NCBI GenBank assembly: GCA_050516505.1
Contig: CP191518.1
Span: 682,001 to 746,000 of the forward strand
Reading direction: 5' to 3'
From: Scandinavium ludwigii_A
GTDB taxonomy: Bacteria > Pseudomonadota > Gammaproteobacteria > Enterobacterales > Enterobacteriaceae
Length of the DNA: 64,000 nucleotides
The notes beneath the pieces are model-generated. The model did not search any database. It was not told the origin of the DNA and saw only the letters and a program-made list of their open reading frames with translations. This document shows, piece by piece, positions 24,924 through 33,766 of this stretch. The number at the start of each line of letters is the position of its first letter. Positions within the stretch are counted from its first letter, which is position 1. Both the position numbers and the translations under genes were made by a program.

Positions 24924-24981
24924 GAAAGCAAAAAACCAGCCCGTAGGCTGGTTTCTTTAAATAGTGGTGCCCGGACTCGGA
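24924..24981 (-). repeat. copy 2 of the 58-bp direct repeat, joined to the intact tRNA-Phe
   Basis: This is the authentic 3' end of the tRNA gene plus its terminator. Its spacing from copy 1 gives a 163-bp repeat unit, comparable in design to the rtT repeats of the E. coli tyrT operon, which also carry tRNA 3' ends. Confidence 0.85.
24929..24954 (-). terminator. Rho-independent terminator of tRNA-Phe
   Basis: On the minus strand: ACCAGCC, four-base loop, GGCTGGT, then TTTTTTG. It begins about 13 bases after the CCA end of the tRNA. A near-identical copy lies at 24766-24791. Confidence 0.85.
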
Positions 24982-25040
24982 ATCGAACCAAGGACACGGG
25001 GATTTTCAATCCCCTGCTCTACCGACTGAGCTATCCGGGC
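24965..25040 (-). tRNA. pheV: tRNA-Phe (anticodon GAA)
   Basis: A 76-base tRNA with encoded CCA. On the minus strand it starts GCCCGGATAGCTCAGTCGG. The anticodon loop is ATTGAAAATC with anticodon GAA. The T arm is GGTTCGATTCC and the acceptor stem GCCCGGA pairs with TCCGGGC. In E. coli a tRNA-Phe gene stands at this place near speC and is a common island insertion site, but no integrase is present here. Confidence 0.97.
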
Positions 25041-25050
25041 AACGGGGCGC

Positions 25051-25079
25051 ATTAAACTAAATTCGACACGCGTCGTCAA
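25051..25079 (-). promoter_or_regulatory. sigma-70 promoter of tRNA-Phe
   Basis: On the minus strand: TTGACG (25079-25074), a 17-bp spacer, TTTAAT (25056-25051), then a GC-rich discriminator GCGCCCC typical of stringently controlled stable-RNA promoters. The tRNA starts about 10 bp after the -10 box. Confidence 0.8.
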
Positions 25080-25359
25080 CGAAATTTATGTGTTTCGCGA
25101 CGGACTGCGCAAACTCTCACCATTTGTGTCACTCATGGGTTTATACCCCACAGACGTGATTTCAATGTTTTATGCGCGGTTAGTGAATTTATACCCATAA
25201 TATTTACGCGTTTCGCGGTTGGCGGCGCAATAATTTGCATATTGATTTGATATTGCGCCTGCTGGCGAAAGGTGTAATTATTGCGCGAATTTTCTGCTTA
25301 TCACCCCCGGGGCACCGGAATCCGGGCCTTTTACTCTCCCGATTTGGGTAGTCGCGCTT
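25080..25359 (+). other. intergenic region upstream of speC
   Basis: A 280-bp AT-rich region between the divergent tRNA-Phe and speC genes. It should contain the speC promoter and leader. The most AT-rich stretch (about 25190-25280) is the likely promoter zone. A GC-rich inverted stretch CCCCCGGGGC... lies near 25305-25335. No confident -10/-35 pair or known riboswitch was recognised. Confidence 0.4.
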
Positions 25360-27501
25360 ATGAAATCTTTGCACATTGCCGCCAGCCGCGAGCTGGTTTC
25401 TCGTCTATCCAGCCACCGCGGCGTGGTGGCGCTGGACAGTACCGATTTTACCGACGTGGCGGCAGTCGTCATTACCGTGGCGGACAGCCGCAGCGGCATT
25501 CTCACCTTGCTGAAGCGCACCGGTTTTCAGCTGCCGGTGTTCCTGTTTTCTGAAGAACCCGTAGAGGCACCGGAAGGCGTTGATGCAGTTATCGGCGGCA
25601 GCGTTCAGCAGTGGCTGGAGCTCGAAACCGCTGCCACGCGCTATGAAGAGAATCTTCTGCCACCGTTCTTCGACACGCTGACGCAGTACGTCGAAATGGG
25701 CAATAGCACCTTCGCCTGTCCGGGCCATCAGCACGGTGAGTTCTTTAAAAAGCATCCGGCCGGTCGCCAGTTCTATGACTTTTTTGGCGAGAACCTTTTC
25801 CGCGCCGATATGTGCAATGCTGATGTCAAACTGGGTGATTTGCTGATCCACGAAGGAGCGGCCAAGCGCGCGCAGAAATTCGCGGCGAAAGTGTTTAATG
25901 CCGATAAAACCTGGTTTGTGCTGAACGGTACCTCGGCGGCGAATAAGGTGGTGACCAACGCGCTGCTGACTCGCGGCGACCTGGTGCTGTTTGACCGCAA
26001 TAACCACAAATCGAATCACCACGGTGCGTTATTCCAGGCCGGGGCAACGCCGGTGTATCTGGAAGCGGCGCGCAATCCGTTTGGCTTTATCGGCGGCATT
26101 GATGAACACTGCTTTGACGATAAATACCTGCGCGATCGGGTCCGTGAAGTGGCCCCCGAAAAGGCGGACGATGCGCGTCCTTTCCGCCTGGCGGTGATCC
26201 AGCTCGGTACCTATGACGGCACGATTTATAACGCCCGTCAGGTGGTCGATAAAATTGGGCATCTGTGCGACTACATCCTGTTTGATTCCGCATGGGTCGG
26301 TTATGAGCAGTTCATTCCGATGATGGCTGACTGTTCGCCGTTACTGCTGGAGCTGAACGAAAACGATCCGGGCATTTTTGTCACCCAGTCGGTACACAAG
26401 CAGCAGGCGGGCTTCTCGCAGACCTCGCAAATCCATAAGAAAGACAACCATATTCGCGGTCAGGCGCGTTTTTGCCCGTATAAACGCCTGAACAATGCCT
26501 ACATGCTGCATGCGTCAACCAGCCCGTTCTATCCGCTGTTTGCGGCGCTGGACGTGAATGCCAAAATTCATGAGGGTGAGAGCGGCCGTCGTCTGTGGGC
26601 GGAATGTGTAGCGCTGGGCATTGAGGCGCGCAAAGCGATCATCGCCAACTGCAAGATGATCAAACCGTTTATTCCACCGACGGTGGCGGGCCGTCCGTGG
26701 CAGGATCATCCGACGGAAGCCATTGCTCGCGAACGCCGCTTCTTCAGCTTCGAGCCGGGCGAGGAGTGGCACGGGTTTGAGGGCTACGCGCAGGATCAGT
26801 ATTTCGTCGATCCGTGCAAGCTGTTGCTGACCACGCCGGGGATCGATGCGCACACCGGGAAATATGCGGAGTTCGGCATTCCGGCGACAATCCTCGCGCA
26901 CTACCTGCGTGAAAACGGCATCGTGCCGGAGAAGTGCGATCTGAACTCGATTCTGTTCCTGCTGACGCCTGCCGAAAGCAGCGAAAAGCTGGCACAACTG
27001 GTGGCGATGCTCGGCCAGTTCGAACAGCACATTGAAGATGACACGCCGCTGGCCGACGTGCTGCCGACGATCTACCGCAAATATCCGGTGCGTTATCGCG
27101 ATTATACGATCCGCGAACTGTGCCAGGAGATGCACGATCTGTACGTCAGCTTTGACGTGAAAGATCTGCAAAAGGCGATGTTCCGCAAAGCCAGTTTCCC
27201 GGCGGTGGTGATGAACCCGCAGGATGCCAATATCGAGTTTATTCGCGGTAACGTCGAGTTGGTGCGTCTCAGCGAAGCGGAAGGGCGTATCGCGGCAGAA
27301 GGCGCGCTGCCGTATCCGCCGGGGGTGCTGTGCGTAGTGCCTGGCGAAATCTGGGGTGGCGCGGTGCTGCGCTATTTCCTTGCGCTGGAAGAGGGCGTCA
27401 ATATGCTGCCGGGCTTCTCACCGGAGTTGCAGGGTGTTTACAGCGAGAAAGATACTGACGGAATTAAGCGATTGTATGGCTATGTTATGAAGTCATCGTA
27501 A
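25360..27501 (+). CDS. speC: constitutive ornithine decarboxylase
   Basis: PLP-dependent cytosolic enzyme that decarboxylates ornithine to putrescine, the main polyamine route. The 713 residues are close to the E. coli length (711). The fold-type I group III layout is clear: an N-terminal wing (1-105), the PLP core with the Schiff-base Lys347 in QSVHKQQAGFSQ and the cofactor motif TFACPGHQHGEFF, and a C-terminal domain. It is transcribed alone, followed by a terminator shared with convergent nupG. Confidence 0.96.
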   Translation: MKSLHIAASRELVSRLSSHRGVVALDSTDFTDVAAVVITVADSRSGILTLLKRTGFQLPVFLFSEEPVEAPEGVDAVIGGSVQQWLELETAATRYEENLLPPFFDTLTQYVEMGNSTFACPGHQHGEFFKKHPAGRQFYDFFGENLFRADMCNADVKLGDLLIHEGAAKRAQKFAAKVFNADKTWFVLNGTSAANKVVTNALLTRGDLVLFDRNNHKSNHHGALFQAGATPVYLEAARNPFGFIGGIDEHCFDDKYLRDRVREVAPEKADDARPFRLAVIQLGTYDGTIYNARQVVDKIGHLCDYILFDSAWVGYEQFIPMMADCSPLLLELNENDPGIFVTQSVHKQQAGFSQTSQIHKKDNHIRGQARFCPYKRLNNAYMLHASTSPFYPLFAALDVNAKIHEGESGRRLWAECVALGIEARKAIIANCKMIKPFIPPTVAGRPWQDHPTEAIARERRFFSFEPGEEWHGFEGYAQDQYFVDPCKLLLTTPGIDAHTGKYAEFGIPATILAHYLRENGIVPEKCDLNSILFLLTPAESSEKLAQLVAMLGQFEQHIEDDTPLADVLPTIYRKYPVRYRDYTIRELCQEMHDLYVSFDVKDLQKAMFRKASFPAVVMNPQDANIEFIRGNVELVRLSEAEGRIAAEGALPYPPGVLCVVPGEIWGGAVLRYFLALEEGVNMLPGFSPELQGVYSEKDTDGIKRLYGYVMKSS

Positions 27502-27543
27502 GAGGCATCCGGTGCGGAGGGCGTCCTCCCGCTTTGGTATGGT

Positions 27544-27578
27544 AAGCCTGTATCGCAAGATACAGGCTTATTTTGCTT
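27544..27578. terminator. terminator between speC and nupG
   Basis: Perfect stem AGCCTGTATC and GATACAGGCT with loop GCAA, followed by TATTTTGCTT. The two genes are convergent, so it may serve both. Confidence 0.8.
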
Positions 27579-27604
27579 AATGGCGCTTATAGTCGGTAGA
27601 CATC

Positions 27605-28861
27605 TTAGTGCGCAATAGGCTGCGCACCGTTGACCGCCGGGACATGTTTGTATTTGAACAATGCCACGAACGCGAAGGCCAGTACCAGCGAATAACCCGC
27701 GAAAATCAGCCACACGCTCTGCCAGTCGGTAATGCCGTTCACGGTGTACATCTCAACCACTTTACCGCTCACCATGCCCCCCAGGATGCAGCCGAAGCCG
27801 TTGGTCATCATCAGGAACATCCCTTGCGCACTGGCGCGAATTTCAGGTCGCACCTCTTTCTCAACAAACACTGAACCAGAAATGTTGAAGAAGTCGAACG
27901 CGCAACCGTAGACGATCATCGACAGCACCAGCAGGATGGTGCCGAACGCGGACGGGTCGCCGTAGGCGAACAGACCGAAGCGCAGCATCCACGCAAAAAT
28001 GCTGATCAGCATGACGTTCTTAATGCCGTAGCGGCTCAGGAAGAACGGGATGGTGAGGATGAACAGGGTTTCAGATATCTGGGAAATCGACATCATCACT
28101 GACGCATGTTCAACGATAAAGCTTCCGGAGAACAACGGGTTGTTATCGAAGCTATGCAGGAAAGTGTTGCCGAACATATTGGTGATTTGCAGCTCAGCGC
28201 CCAACAGCATGGAGAAGATAAAGAATATCGCCATGCGTTTGTTTTTGAACAGTGCGAAGGCGTCCAGGCCCAGCATGGTGCTCCAGCTCTGGTTTTTCTG
28301 CTGCTGCGATACCGGAATGTGTGGCAGCGTCAGGGTGAACAGGCTCAGAACCAGCGACAGCGCCGCGCCGATGTACAGCTGCATGTGGCTCAGTTCAAAG
28401 CCAGAGAAGCTCACCGCCCACATCGCCATGATAAAGCCGATGGTGCCCCAGATACGAATCGGTGGGAAATCGGTGACGATATCCATGCCCGCAGATTTCA
28501 GGCGATAGTAGGAGATGGTGTTCACCAGCCCAAGCGTCGGCATATAGGCCAGCGAGTTGAGCAGGATGACGATGAACATTTCACCCGGCGTGGTGACCTG
28601 CGCCGCCATAAATAGCGTGCCTGCCCCGACTAAATGGCACAGCGCGTACACCCATTTCGCACTGATCCATTTATCCGCCACGATACCGAGCAGCGTCGGC
28701 ATAAAGACCGCCGCAATCCCCAACGAGCTATACACCGCACCGATGGATGCACCGTCGAATTTGAGCGTGACGAACATATAGGAGCCGAGGGTTGTCAGCC
28801 AGCTCCCCCAGAGGCAGAACTGCAGGAACGACAGTATTTTAAGCTGCAGCTTAAGGTTCAT
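27605..28861 (-). CDS. nupG: high-affinity nucleoside:proton symporter
   Basis: Major-facilitator inner-membrane transporter for purine and pyrimidine nucleosides. The start at 28861 (MNLKLQLKILSFLQFCLWGSW, with GAGGAAAATAAC before it) gives 418 residues, the E. coli length. Twelve hydrophobic helices can be followed. The upstream region is AT-rich and contains a TGCAA...TTGCA inverted pair near 28976-28997. This resembles the half-sites of CytR/DeoR, known nupG regulators in E. coli, but the match is weak. Confidence 0.95.
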   Translation of the reverse strand: MNLKLQLKILSFLQFCLWGSWLTTLGSYMFVTLKFDGASIGAVYSSLGIAAVFMPTLLGIVADKWISAKWVYALCHLVGAGTLFMAAQVTTPGEMFIVILLNSLAYMPTLGLVNTISYYRLKSAGMDIVTDFPPIRIWGTIGFIMAMWAVSFSGFELSHMQLYIGAALSLVLSLFTLTLPHIPVSQQQKNQSWSTMLGLDAFALFKNKRMAIFFIFSMLLGAELQITNMFGNTFLHSFDNNPLFSGSFIVEHASVMMSISQISETLFILTIPFFLSRYGIKNVMLISIFAWMLRFGLFAYGDPSAFGTILLVLSMIVYGCAFDFFNISGSVFVEKEVRPEIRASAQGMFLMMTNGFGCILGGMVSGKVVEMYTVNGITDWQSVWLIFAGYSLVLAFAFVALFKYKHVPAVNGAQPIAH

Positions 28862-29055
28862 GTTATTTTCCTCACAAAGTGACCGGCTGTGTGTTTTTAT
28901 TGAAACATTTATGGCGTGAATTTGATGCGATTCTATCGGGGTCGGAGTCGGCGTTTTGTTACCTCCAGCAAAAAAATGCAATATTTATTCTTTTGCAGAG
29001 TGGATTAGTGACGCAAATAACATTTTCGTATGGTGGGGTGGGGGATTTGTGCGGG

Positions 29056-29146
29056 CTGATGCCCTCTCCCCGGCCCTCTCCGACGGGGAGAGGGAGAAAA
29101 CCGAGCAGCATCCTCGCTCTCGGGGAGAGGGTTAGGGTGAGGGGAA
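29056..29146. repeat. CCCTCTCCC-type palindromic repeats, copy 4 (tandem)
   Basis: Two elements in tandem: GCCCTCTCCCCGGCCCTCTCC with GGGGAGAGGGAGAAAA, then CTCGGGGAGAGGGTTAGGG followed by TGAGGGGA. They fill the region upstream of nupG and abut the mltC stop codon. Confidence 0.75.
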
Positions 29147-29147
29147 A

Positions 29148-30227
29148 TTACTTCCGGCGGTAACTCTTCTGCGTGTTGTTCACTTTATACAGATAGCGGC
29201 GCGATTCCTGCGACGGATGACGCGTGGTCAGCGTCTGATAAACGTCGCCCGGCGCCATGCTGTTAATGATGTTCGCCGCCTTCACTTTATCGCTGGAGAA
29301 CACGCGCAGCACGCTGCCCGCACCGCCGTTATACGCGGTGATCACCGCATAGCGGCGTGAGGTCGGGTTATCAATTCCACCCAGATAGACATTGCTCAGC
29401 ATCGCCAGATAGGCAGTGCCGGTGTCGATATTGCTGGCCGGATCGAACAGGTAGCTGCGGCTTGGCGTCCCGGATTTGCCCTGCGCTTTGAAAACATCTT
29501 TCCCGGCAGTGTGCTGTACGACCTGCATCAGCCCGAGCGCGTCGGAATTGCTGACGGCGTACGGGTTGAAGGACGATTCAGTTTGCATAATCGCCAGAAT
29601 CAGAGACTCATCCACGCCGTATTTACGTGACGCCTGGCGAACCATACCGATGTACTTATGCGCACGTTTATCGAGGTGATTCGGCACCAGGTTGATGGTC
29701 ACGCTGTAGATAACGTGCAGCCCGTCGCTGCGGCTCTTCAGGCGGTTTTGCAACAGCCAGTCAGCATAGTTCGACGCGCGGCCTTGCCAGCGAATCGGCT
29801 GTCCGGTGTTATCCACGACCTGGCCATACAGGAACGGCTCTTTGGAAATCTGGATGTCATCGGCGTCGGAATAGAGATCGACTGAACCCGGATCGTCGCC
29901 CATCAACAGCGTTTTGATGATGGTCTGGCGAAGATGGCCCGCAGGATCGGTTCCGGCGATGGTTTCAAAGGTGATGGTGCCGTTATAAAAGTTGATATGG
30001 CTTCGAGTGTAATACTGGTCGGAATACTTCACGTAGTCCTTCGGTCCGGCGACCAGAACTTCGTTGTATCCCCAGATGTTCTCGATGTTATGGGCAAACT
30101 GCCCCATCAAAATATCAAAACCGTTGGTGTCTTTTACCCAAGCTTCATTATAGGGCGTGCCCTTTTTGGAGCCTGAACACGAAATGAGCAACGGCGCAAT
30201 CAGGGCTAGCGCTAAATATTTTTTCAT
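29148..30227 (-). CDS. mltC: membrane-bound lytic murein transglycosylase C
   Basis: Outer-membrane lipoprotein that cleaves peptidoglycan glycan strands to 1,6-anhydro ends during wall turnover. ATG 30227 gives 359 residues, the E. coli length. The signal peptide ends in the lipobox LLISC with Cys17. The N-terminal domain is followed by an SLT domain (about 190-350) whose catalytic Glu is in IMQTESSFNPYA; the later motifs DALGLMQVV and VITAYNGGAGSV are present. It is the last gene of the mutY-yggX-mltC operon. Confidence 0.96.
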   Translation of the reverse strand: MKKYLALALIAPLLISCSGSKKGTPYNEAWVKDTNGFDILMGQFAHNIENIWGYNEVLVAGPKDYVKYSDQYYTRSHINFYNGTITFETIAGTDPAGHLRQTIIKTLLMGDDPGSVDLYSDADDIQISKEPFLYGQVVDNTGQPIRWQGRASNYADWLLQNRLKSRSDGLHVIYSVTINLVPNHLDKRAHKYIGMVRQASRKYGVDESLILAIMQTESSFNPYAVSNSDALGLMQVVQHTAGKDVFKAQGKSGTPSRSYLFDPASNIDTGTAYLAMLSNVYLGGIDNPTSRRYAVITAYNGGAGSVLRVFSSDKVKAANIINSMAPGDVYQTLTTRHPSQESRRYLYKVNNTQKSYRRK

Positions 30228-30273
30228 CATTCCGGGAAGTGTCGTCAGGTTGAAATAAAGGGCCAAAAGGCCC

Positions 30274-30549
30274 TTATTGTTTTTCTGGCGGCGTATAGCC
30301 TTCGATGTGAACGTCTTTACCCTCGAACAGGAAGTTAACCATCTCCTGTTCCAGCAGCTTGCGATGTTCCGGGTTCATCATGGTGAGTTTTTTCTCATTG
30401 ATGAGCATGGTCTGCTTATGCTGCCACTGACCCCAGGCTTCTTTAGAGATTTCGTTATAAATGCGTTTTCCGAGCTCGCCCGGATACAGCTGGAAGTCCT
30501 GGCCTTCAGCGTCGCGCTGCAGGAAGGTACAAAAAATGGTTCTGCTCAT
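30274..30549 (-). CDS. yggX: Fe(2+)-trafficking protein YggX
   Basis: Small cytosolic protein, 91 residues as in E. coli, that protects iron-sulfur proteins from oxidants and may move ferrous iron. The start MSRTIFCTFLQRDAEG carries the single conserved Cys7. It sits between mutY (25 bp upstream) and mltC (46 bp downstream). The link to MutY, an Fe-S protein, fits an oxidative-stress operon. Confidence 0.96.
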   Translation of the reverse strand: MSRTIFCTFLQRDAEGQDFQLYPGELGKRIYNEISKEAWGQWQHKQTMLINEKKLTMMNPEHRKLLEQEMVNFLFEGKDVHIEGYTPPEKQ

Positions 30550-30574
30550 GACTATTCCTCTTTATGGCCGTCGC

Positions 30575-31627
30575 TCAAACCAGAGCGCCGGCGCGTAACT
30601 GCTGTAACAGACGCTCCACGGGTGCCGCCAGCCCGACTGACGGTGGCTGGGCTAAGTTATACCAGAGAGCGCCGCCTTCATCCATGCACGCGTCCATCGA
30701 CTGCACGCTGAGCCACATAGGCACAATATCTAAATGGAAATGGCTGAAAGTATGGCGAAAAGCCGTTTGCTGCGCGAGTGACGCGGTTTTAATCTGACGC
30801 TCGGCTAACCATTCGCGGAGTTCTTCTTCGGAAGGAAACTGCGGGAAGCAGAACAAGCCGCCCCACAGACCGCTTGGCGGACGCTGAAGCAGGAGCACTT
30901 CGTCCTCGTGCTGCATAATAAGGAAATACCCAACGCGTTCCGGCAGGGTTTGCTTCGGTTTCTTGCCGGGATACTGCGCCCAGGAGTGGTTGGCATACGC
31001 CACGCAGCCGGTGTTTAGCGGGCAGAGTTCGCACTTCGGTTTTGAACGGGTGCAGACCAACGCCCCCAAATCCATCATTGCCTGATTAAAACGCTCCACG
31101 CCTTTCGCCGGGGTCACGTCTTCACTGATTTCCCACAGCCGTTTTTCCACCTCTTTCTTGCCAGGCCAGCCGCTCACCGCATAGCAGCGAGCGAGCACGC
31201 GTTTCACGTTGCCGTCGAGAATGGGGAAATGTTTGCCGAGCGACAGCGAAAGCACCGCGCCCGCAGTGGAACGGCCGACGCCGGGAAGTGCTGCCACTTC
31301 GTCGAAGGTTTCCGGGAATTTACCGTTGTGCAGCGTCGCGACCTGTTGTGCGGCTTTGTGCAGATTGCGCGCCCGGGCGTAATAGCCGAGGCCCGTCCAC
31401 AGGTGCAGCACTTCGTCGAGCGGCGCATTCGCGAGATCGGTGACGGTTGGAAAGCGCGCCATAAAGCGCTCAAAATAAGGAATAACGGTAGCAACCTGAG
31501 TTTGTTGCAACATCACCTCAGAGAGCCATACTTTGTACGGCGTTTTTTCCATTTGCCAGGGCAGGGTCTTACGCCCATATTTGTCGTACCAGTCCAGCAC
31601 CTGGGCTGAAAATTGAGAGGCTTGCAT
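30575..31627 (-). CDS. mutY: adenine DNA glycosylase
   Basis: Removes adenine mispaired with 8-oxoguanine. The 350 residues equal the E. coli length. The helix-hairpin-helix GPD region (LPGVGRSTAGAVLSL) is near residue 118. The [4Fe-4S] ligands fit C-x6-C-x2-C-x5-C in CTRSKPKCELCPLNTGC. A C-terminal NUDIX-like domain that recognises 8-oxoG covers about 225-350. The gene leads the mutY-yggX-mltC operon and is divergent from trmB. Confidence 0.97.
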   Translation of the reverse strand: MQASQFSAQVLDWYDKYGRKTLPWQMEKTPYKVWLSEVMLQQTQVATVIPYFERFMARFPTVTDLANAPLDEVLHLWTGLGYYARARNLHKAAQQVATLHNGKFPETFDEVAALPGVGRSTAGAVLSLSLGKHFPILDGNVKRVLARCYAVSGWPGKKEVEKRLWEISEDVTPAKGVERFNQAMMDLGALVCTRSKPKCELCPLNTGCVAYANHSWAQYPGKKPKQTLPERVGYFLIMQHEDEVLLLQRPPSGLWGGLFCFPQFPSEEELREWLAERQIKTASLAQQTAFRHTFSHFHLDIVPMWLSVQSMDACMDEGGALWYNLAQPPSVGLAAPVERLLQQLRAGALV

Positions 31628-31770
31628 GGCTACCGATTCGCTGTATCAGGGACGCAGATTGCAGCACAGCGCCATCGGGCTGTAAACCGGATCTTTCCCA
31701 TGCTTGCATACTTCGTCTGAGTTTGGATAATGCCCGTTTCCCGAATACTCATCAGGTAGACAGAACTTTT

Positions 31771-32490
31771 ATGAACAACGACGTCATTTCACCGGATTTT
31801 GATGAAAACGGTCGCCCGCTGCGCCGTATTCGTAGCTTTGTCCGCCGTCAGGGCCGCCTGACCAAAGGGCAGCAGCACGCGCTGGATAACTATTGGCCGG
31901 TGATGGGTGTTGAGTTCAGCGAAACGCCTGTCGATTTTGCTGCTCTGTTTGGTCGCGACGCGCCAGCCACGCTGGAAATCGGTTTCGGCATGGGCGCATC
32001 ACTTGTCACCATGGCGAGCGCCAAACCCGATCAGAACTTCTTAGGCATTGAAGTCCACTCCCCGGGCGTCGGCGCGTGCTTAGCGTCGGCCCATGAAGAG
32101 GGCGTGGAAAACCTGCGCGTGATGTGTCACGACGCGGTAGAAGTGCTGCATAAAATGGTTCCTGACAATTCTTTGAACATGGTGCAGCTGTTTTTCCCTG
32201 ACCCGTGGCACAAAGCACGTCATAATAAGCGCCGTATCGTTCAGGCTCCTTTTGCAGAGCTTGTGAAAAGTAAGCTGAAGCTTGGCGGCGTTTTCCACAT
32301 GGCGACCGATTGGGAAGCTTATGCGGAGCACATGCTGGAAGTGATGTCGTCGCTCGACGGGTATAAAAACCTTTCTGAAAGCAACGACTACGTACCGCGT
32401 CCGGATTCACGTCCGGTAACCAAATTTGAACAGCGTGGCCATCGTCTGGGTCACGGCGTTTGGGACTTAATGTTCGAGAGGGTGAAATAA
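31771..32490 (+). CDS. trmB: tRNA (guanine-N7-)-methyltransferase
   Basis: SAM-dependent enzyme that makes m7G46 in tRNA variable loops. ATG 31771 gives 239 residues, the E. coli length; the frame upstream is unlikely to be used. The SAM-binding loop is LEIGFGMGASL, and the family signature FFPDPWHKARHNKRRI is intact. Its stop TAA overlaps the ATG of yggL by one base. Confidence 0.96.
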   Translation: MNNDVISPDFDENGRPLRRIRSFVRRQGRLTKGQQHALDNYWPVMGVEFSETPVDFAALFGRDAPATLEIGFGMGASLVTMASAKPDQNFLGIEVHSPGVGACLASAHEEGVENLRVMCHDAVEVLHKMVPDNSLNMVQLFFPDPWHKARHNKRRIVQAPFAELVKSKLKLGGVFHMATDWEAYAEHMLEVMSSLDGYKNLSESNDYVPRPDSRPVTKFEQRGHRLGHGVWDLMFERVK

Positions 32491-32816
32491 TGGCGAAGAA
32501 CCGTAGCCGTCGTCTGCGTAAAAAAATGCACATCGACGAGTTTCAGGAATTAGGATTTTCCGTTGCATGGCGTTTCCCGGAAGGCACTACTGAAGAACAA
32601 ATCGACCATATCGTTGATGAGTTTATCAACGAGGTGATTGAGCCGAACAAACTGGCCTTTGATGGCAGCGGCTATCTGGCCTGGGAAGGTCTGATTTGCA
32701 TGCAGGAAATCGGTAAATGTACCGAAGAACACCAGGCCGCCGTGCGTAAATGGCTGGAAGACAGGAAATTCGAAGAGGTACGCACCAGCGAACTTTTCGA
32801 CGTTTGGTGGGACTAA
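32490..32816 (+). CDS. yggL: YggL family protein (DUF469)
   Basis: Conserved 108-residue cytosolic protein linked in E. coli to ribosome assembly (50S). It starts MAKNRSRRLRKKMHIDEFQE, a basic N-terminus followed by an acidic, mixed fold. Translation is coupled to trmB by a one-base overlap. A terminator follows at once. Confidence 0.94.
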   Translation: MAKNRSRRLRKKMHIDEFQELGFSVAWRFPEGTTEEQIDHIVDEFINEVIEPNKLAFDGSGYLAWEGLICMQEIGKCTEEHQAAVRKWLEDRKFEEVRTSELFDVWWD

Positions 32817-32825
32817 ACAAACATA

Positions 32826-32857
32826 AGGGGCCAGCAATCGCTGGCCCGTTTTGTCTT
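32826..32857 (+). terminator. Rho-independent terminator after yggL
   Basis: GGGCCAGC, loop AATC, GCTGGCCC followed by GTTTTGTCTTT. It separates trmB-yggL from yggN. Confidence 0.8.
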
Positions 32858-32870
32858 TACAGGAGTTTCT

Positions 32871-33590
32871 ATGATGCGCAAAACACTGCTGGCAGCGGCA
32901 CTCTCCGTCACCGCATTTGCCGCTCAGGCGGATTATCAGTGCAGCGTGACCCCGCGTGATGACGTTATCCTCAGCCCGCAAACCGTGCAGGTGAAAGGGG
33001 AGAACGGCAATCTGGTCATCACCCCTGATGGCAACGTCATGTATAACGGCAAGCAGTACACGCTCAGCGCGGCTCAGCGCGAACAGGCGAAAGACTACCA
33101 GACCGATCTGCGCAGCGCGCTACCGTGGATTGACGAAGGCGCACGTTCCCGCGTCGACAAAGGCCGCATCGCGTTGGACAAAATCATCACCGAGCAGGTT
33201 GGGGCCAGCAGCAACATGCATGGTCGTCTGACCAAGCTTGATGCTCAGTTGAAAGAGCAGATGAACCGTATTATTGAGCAGCGTACGGATGGCCTGACGT
33301 TCCACTACAAAGGTATCGAGCAGGTTCGCGCCGACGGCCAGCAACTGGTGAATCAGGCGATGGGCGGTATTCTGCAGGACAGCATTAATGAGATGGGCGC
33401 GAAAGCGGTCGTCAAAGGCGGCGGTAATCCACTGCAAGGTATTTTAGGCAGCCTCGGCGGCCTGCAGGGCGCGATTCAGGACGAATGGAAGAGCCAGCAG
33501 GCCGATTTCCAGAAGTTCGGTAAAGACGTGTGTAGCCGCGTGGTGTCACTGGAAGATAGTCGTAAAACGCTGGTGAGTGGGCTGAAGTAA
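32871..33590 (+). CDS. yggN: DUF2884 family periplasmic protein YggN
   Basis: A 239-residue exported protein of unknown function, the E. coli length. The signal peptide MMRKTLLAAALSVTAFAAQA ends in an Ala-x-Ala type site before DYQCSVTP. Two Cys (near the new N-terminus and in GKDVCSRVV) could form a disulfide. The region before residue 200 is Gly-rich (GGNPLQGILGSLGGL). In E. coli ansB and yggM lie between this gene and hemW; here only repeats and a DUF559 gene do. Confidence 0.93.
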   Translation: MMRKTLLAAALSVTAFAAQADYQCSVTPRDDVILSPQTVQVKGENGNLVITPDGNVMYNGKQYTLSAAQREQAKDYQTDLRSALPWIDEGARSRVDKGRIALDKIITEQVGASSNMHGRLTKLDAQLKEQMNRIIEQRTDGLTFHYKGIEQVRADGQQLVNQAMGGILQDSINEMGAKAVVKGGGNPLQGILGSLGGLQGAIQDEWKSQQADFQKFGKDVCSRVVSLEDSRKTLVSGLK

Positions 33591-33604
33591 CGGTTGTTTC
33601 TGCA

Positions 33605-33766
33605 GTCTCCCTCTCCCCGGCCCTCTCCCATAGGGAGAGGGAGAAAACAGTTTGGGGCAAAATCGACGCCAATCGGTTCCCTCTCCCTCACATGAGAGGG
33701 CAGTAGGGCAAAATCGACTCCGGTCAGTTCCCTCTCCCTAGGGGAGAGGGTTAGGGAGAGGGGCTG
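33605..33766. repeat. three tandem CCCTCTCCC-type palindromes, copy 5
   Basis: Three successive elements start with CCCTCTCCCC, CCCTCTCCCTCACATGAG and CCCTCTCCCTAGGGGAGAG, separated by a related AAAATCGAC spacer. The last one runs into the 3' end of the DUF559 gene and encodes its final residues. Confidence 0.8.

Noticed and set aside
24700..25060. Integrated genomic island or prophage at tRNA-Phe
   Set aside because: The direct repeats look like attachment scars, but only 105 bp lies between them and there is no integrase or cargo gene.
33605..33766. CRISPR-like array of short repeats
   Set aside because: The units are palindromic REP-type elements of unequal spacing with no constant-length unique spacers and no cas genes nearby.
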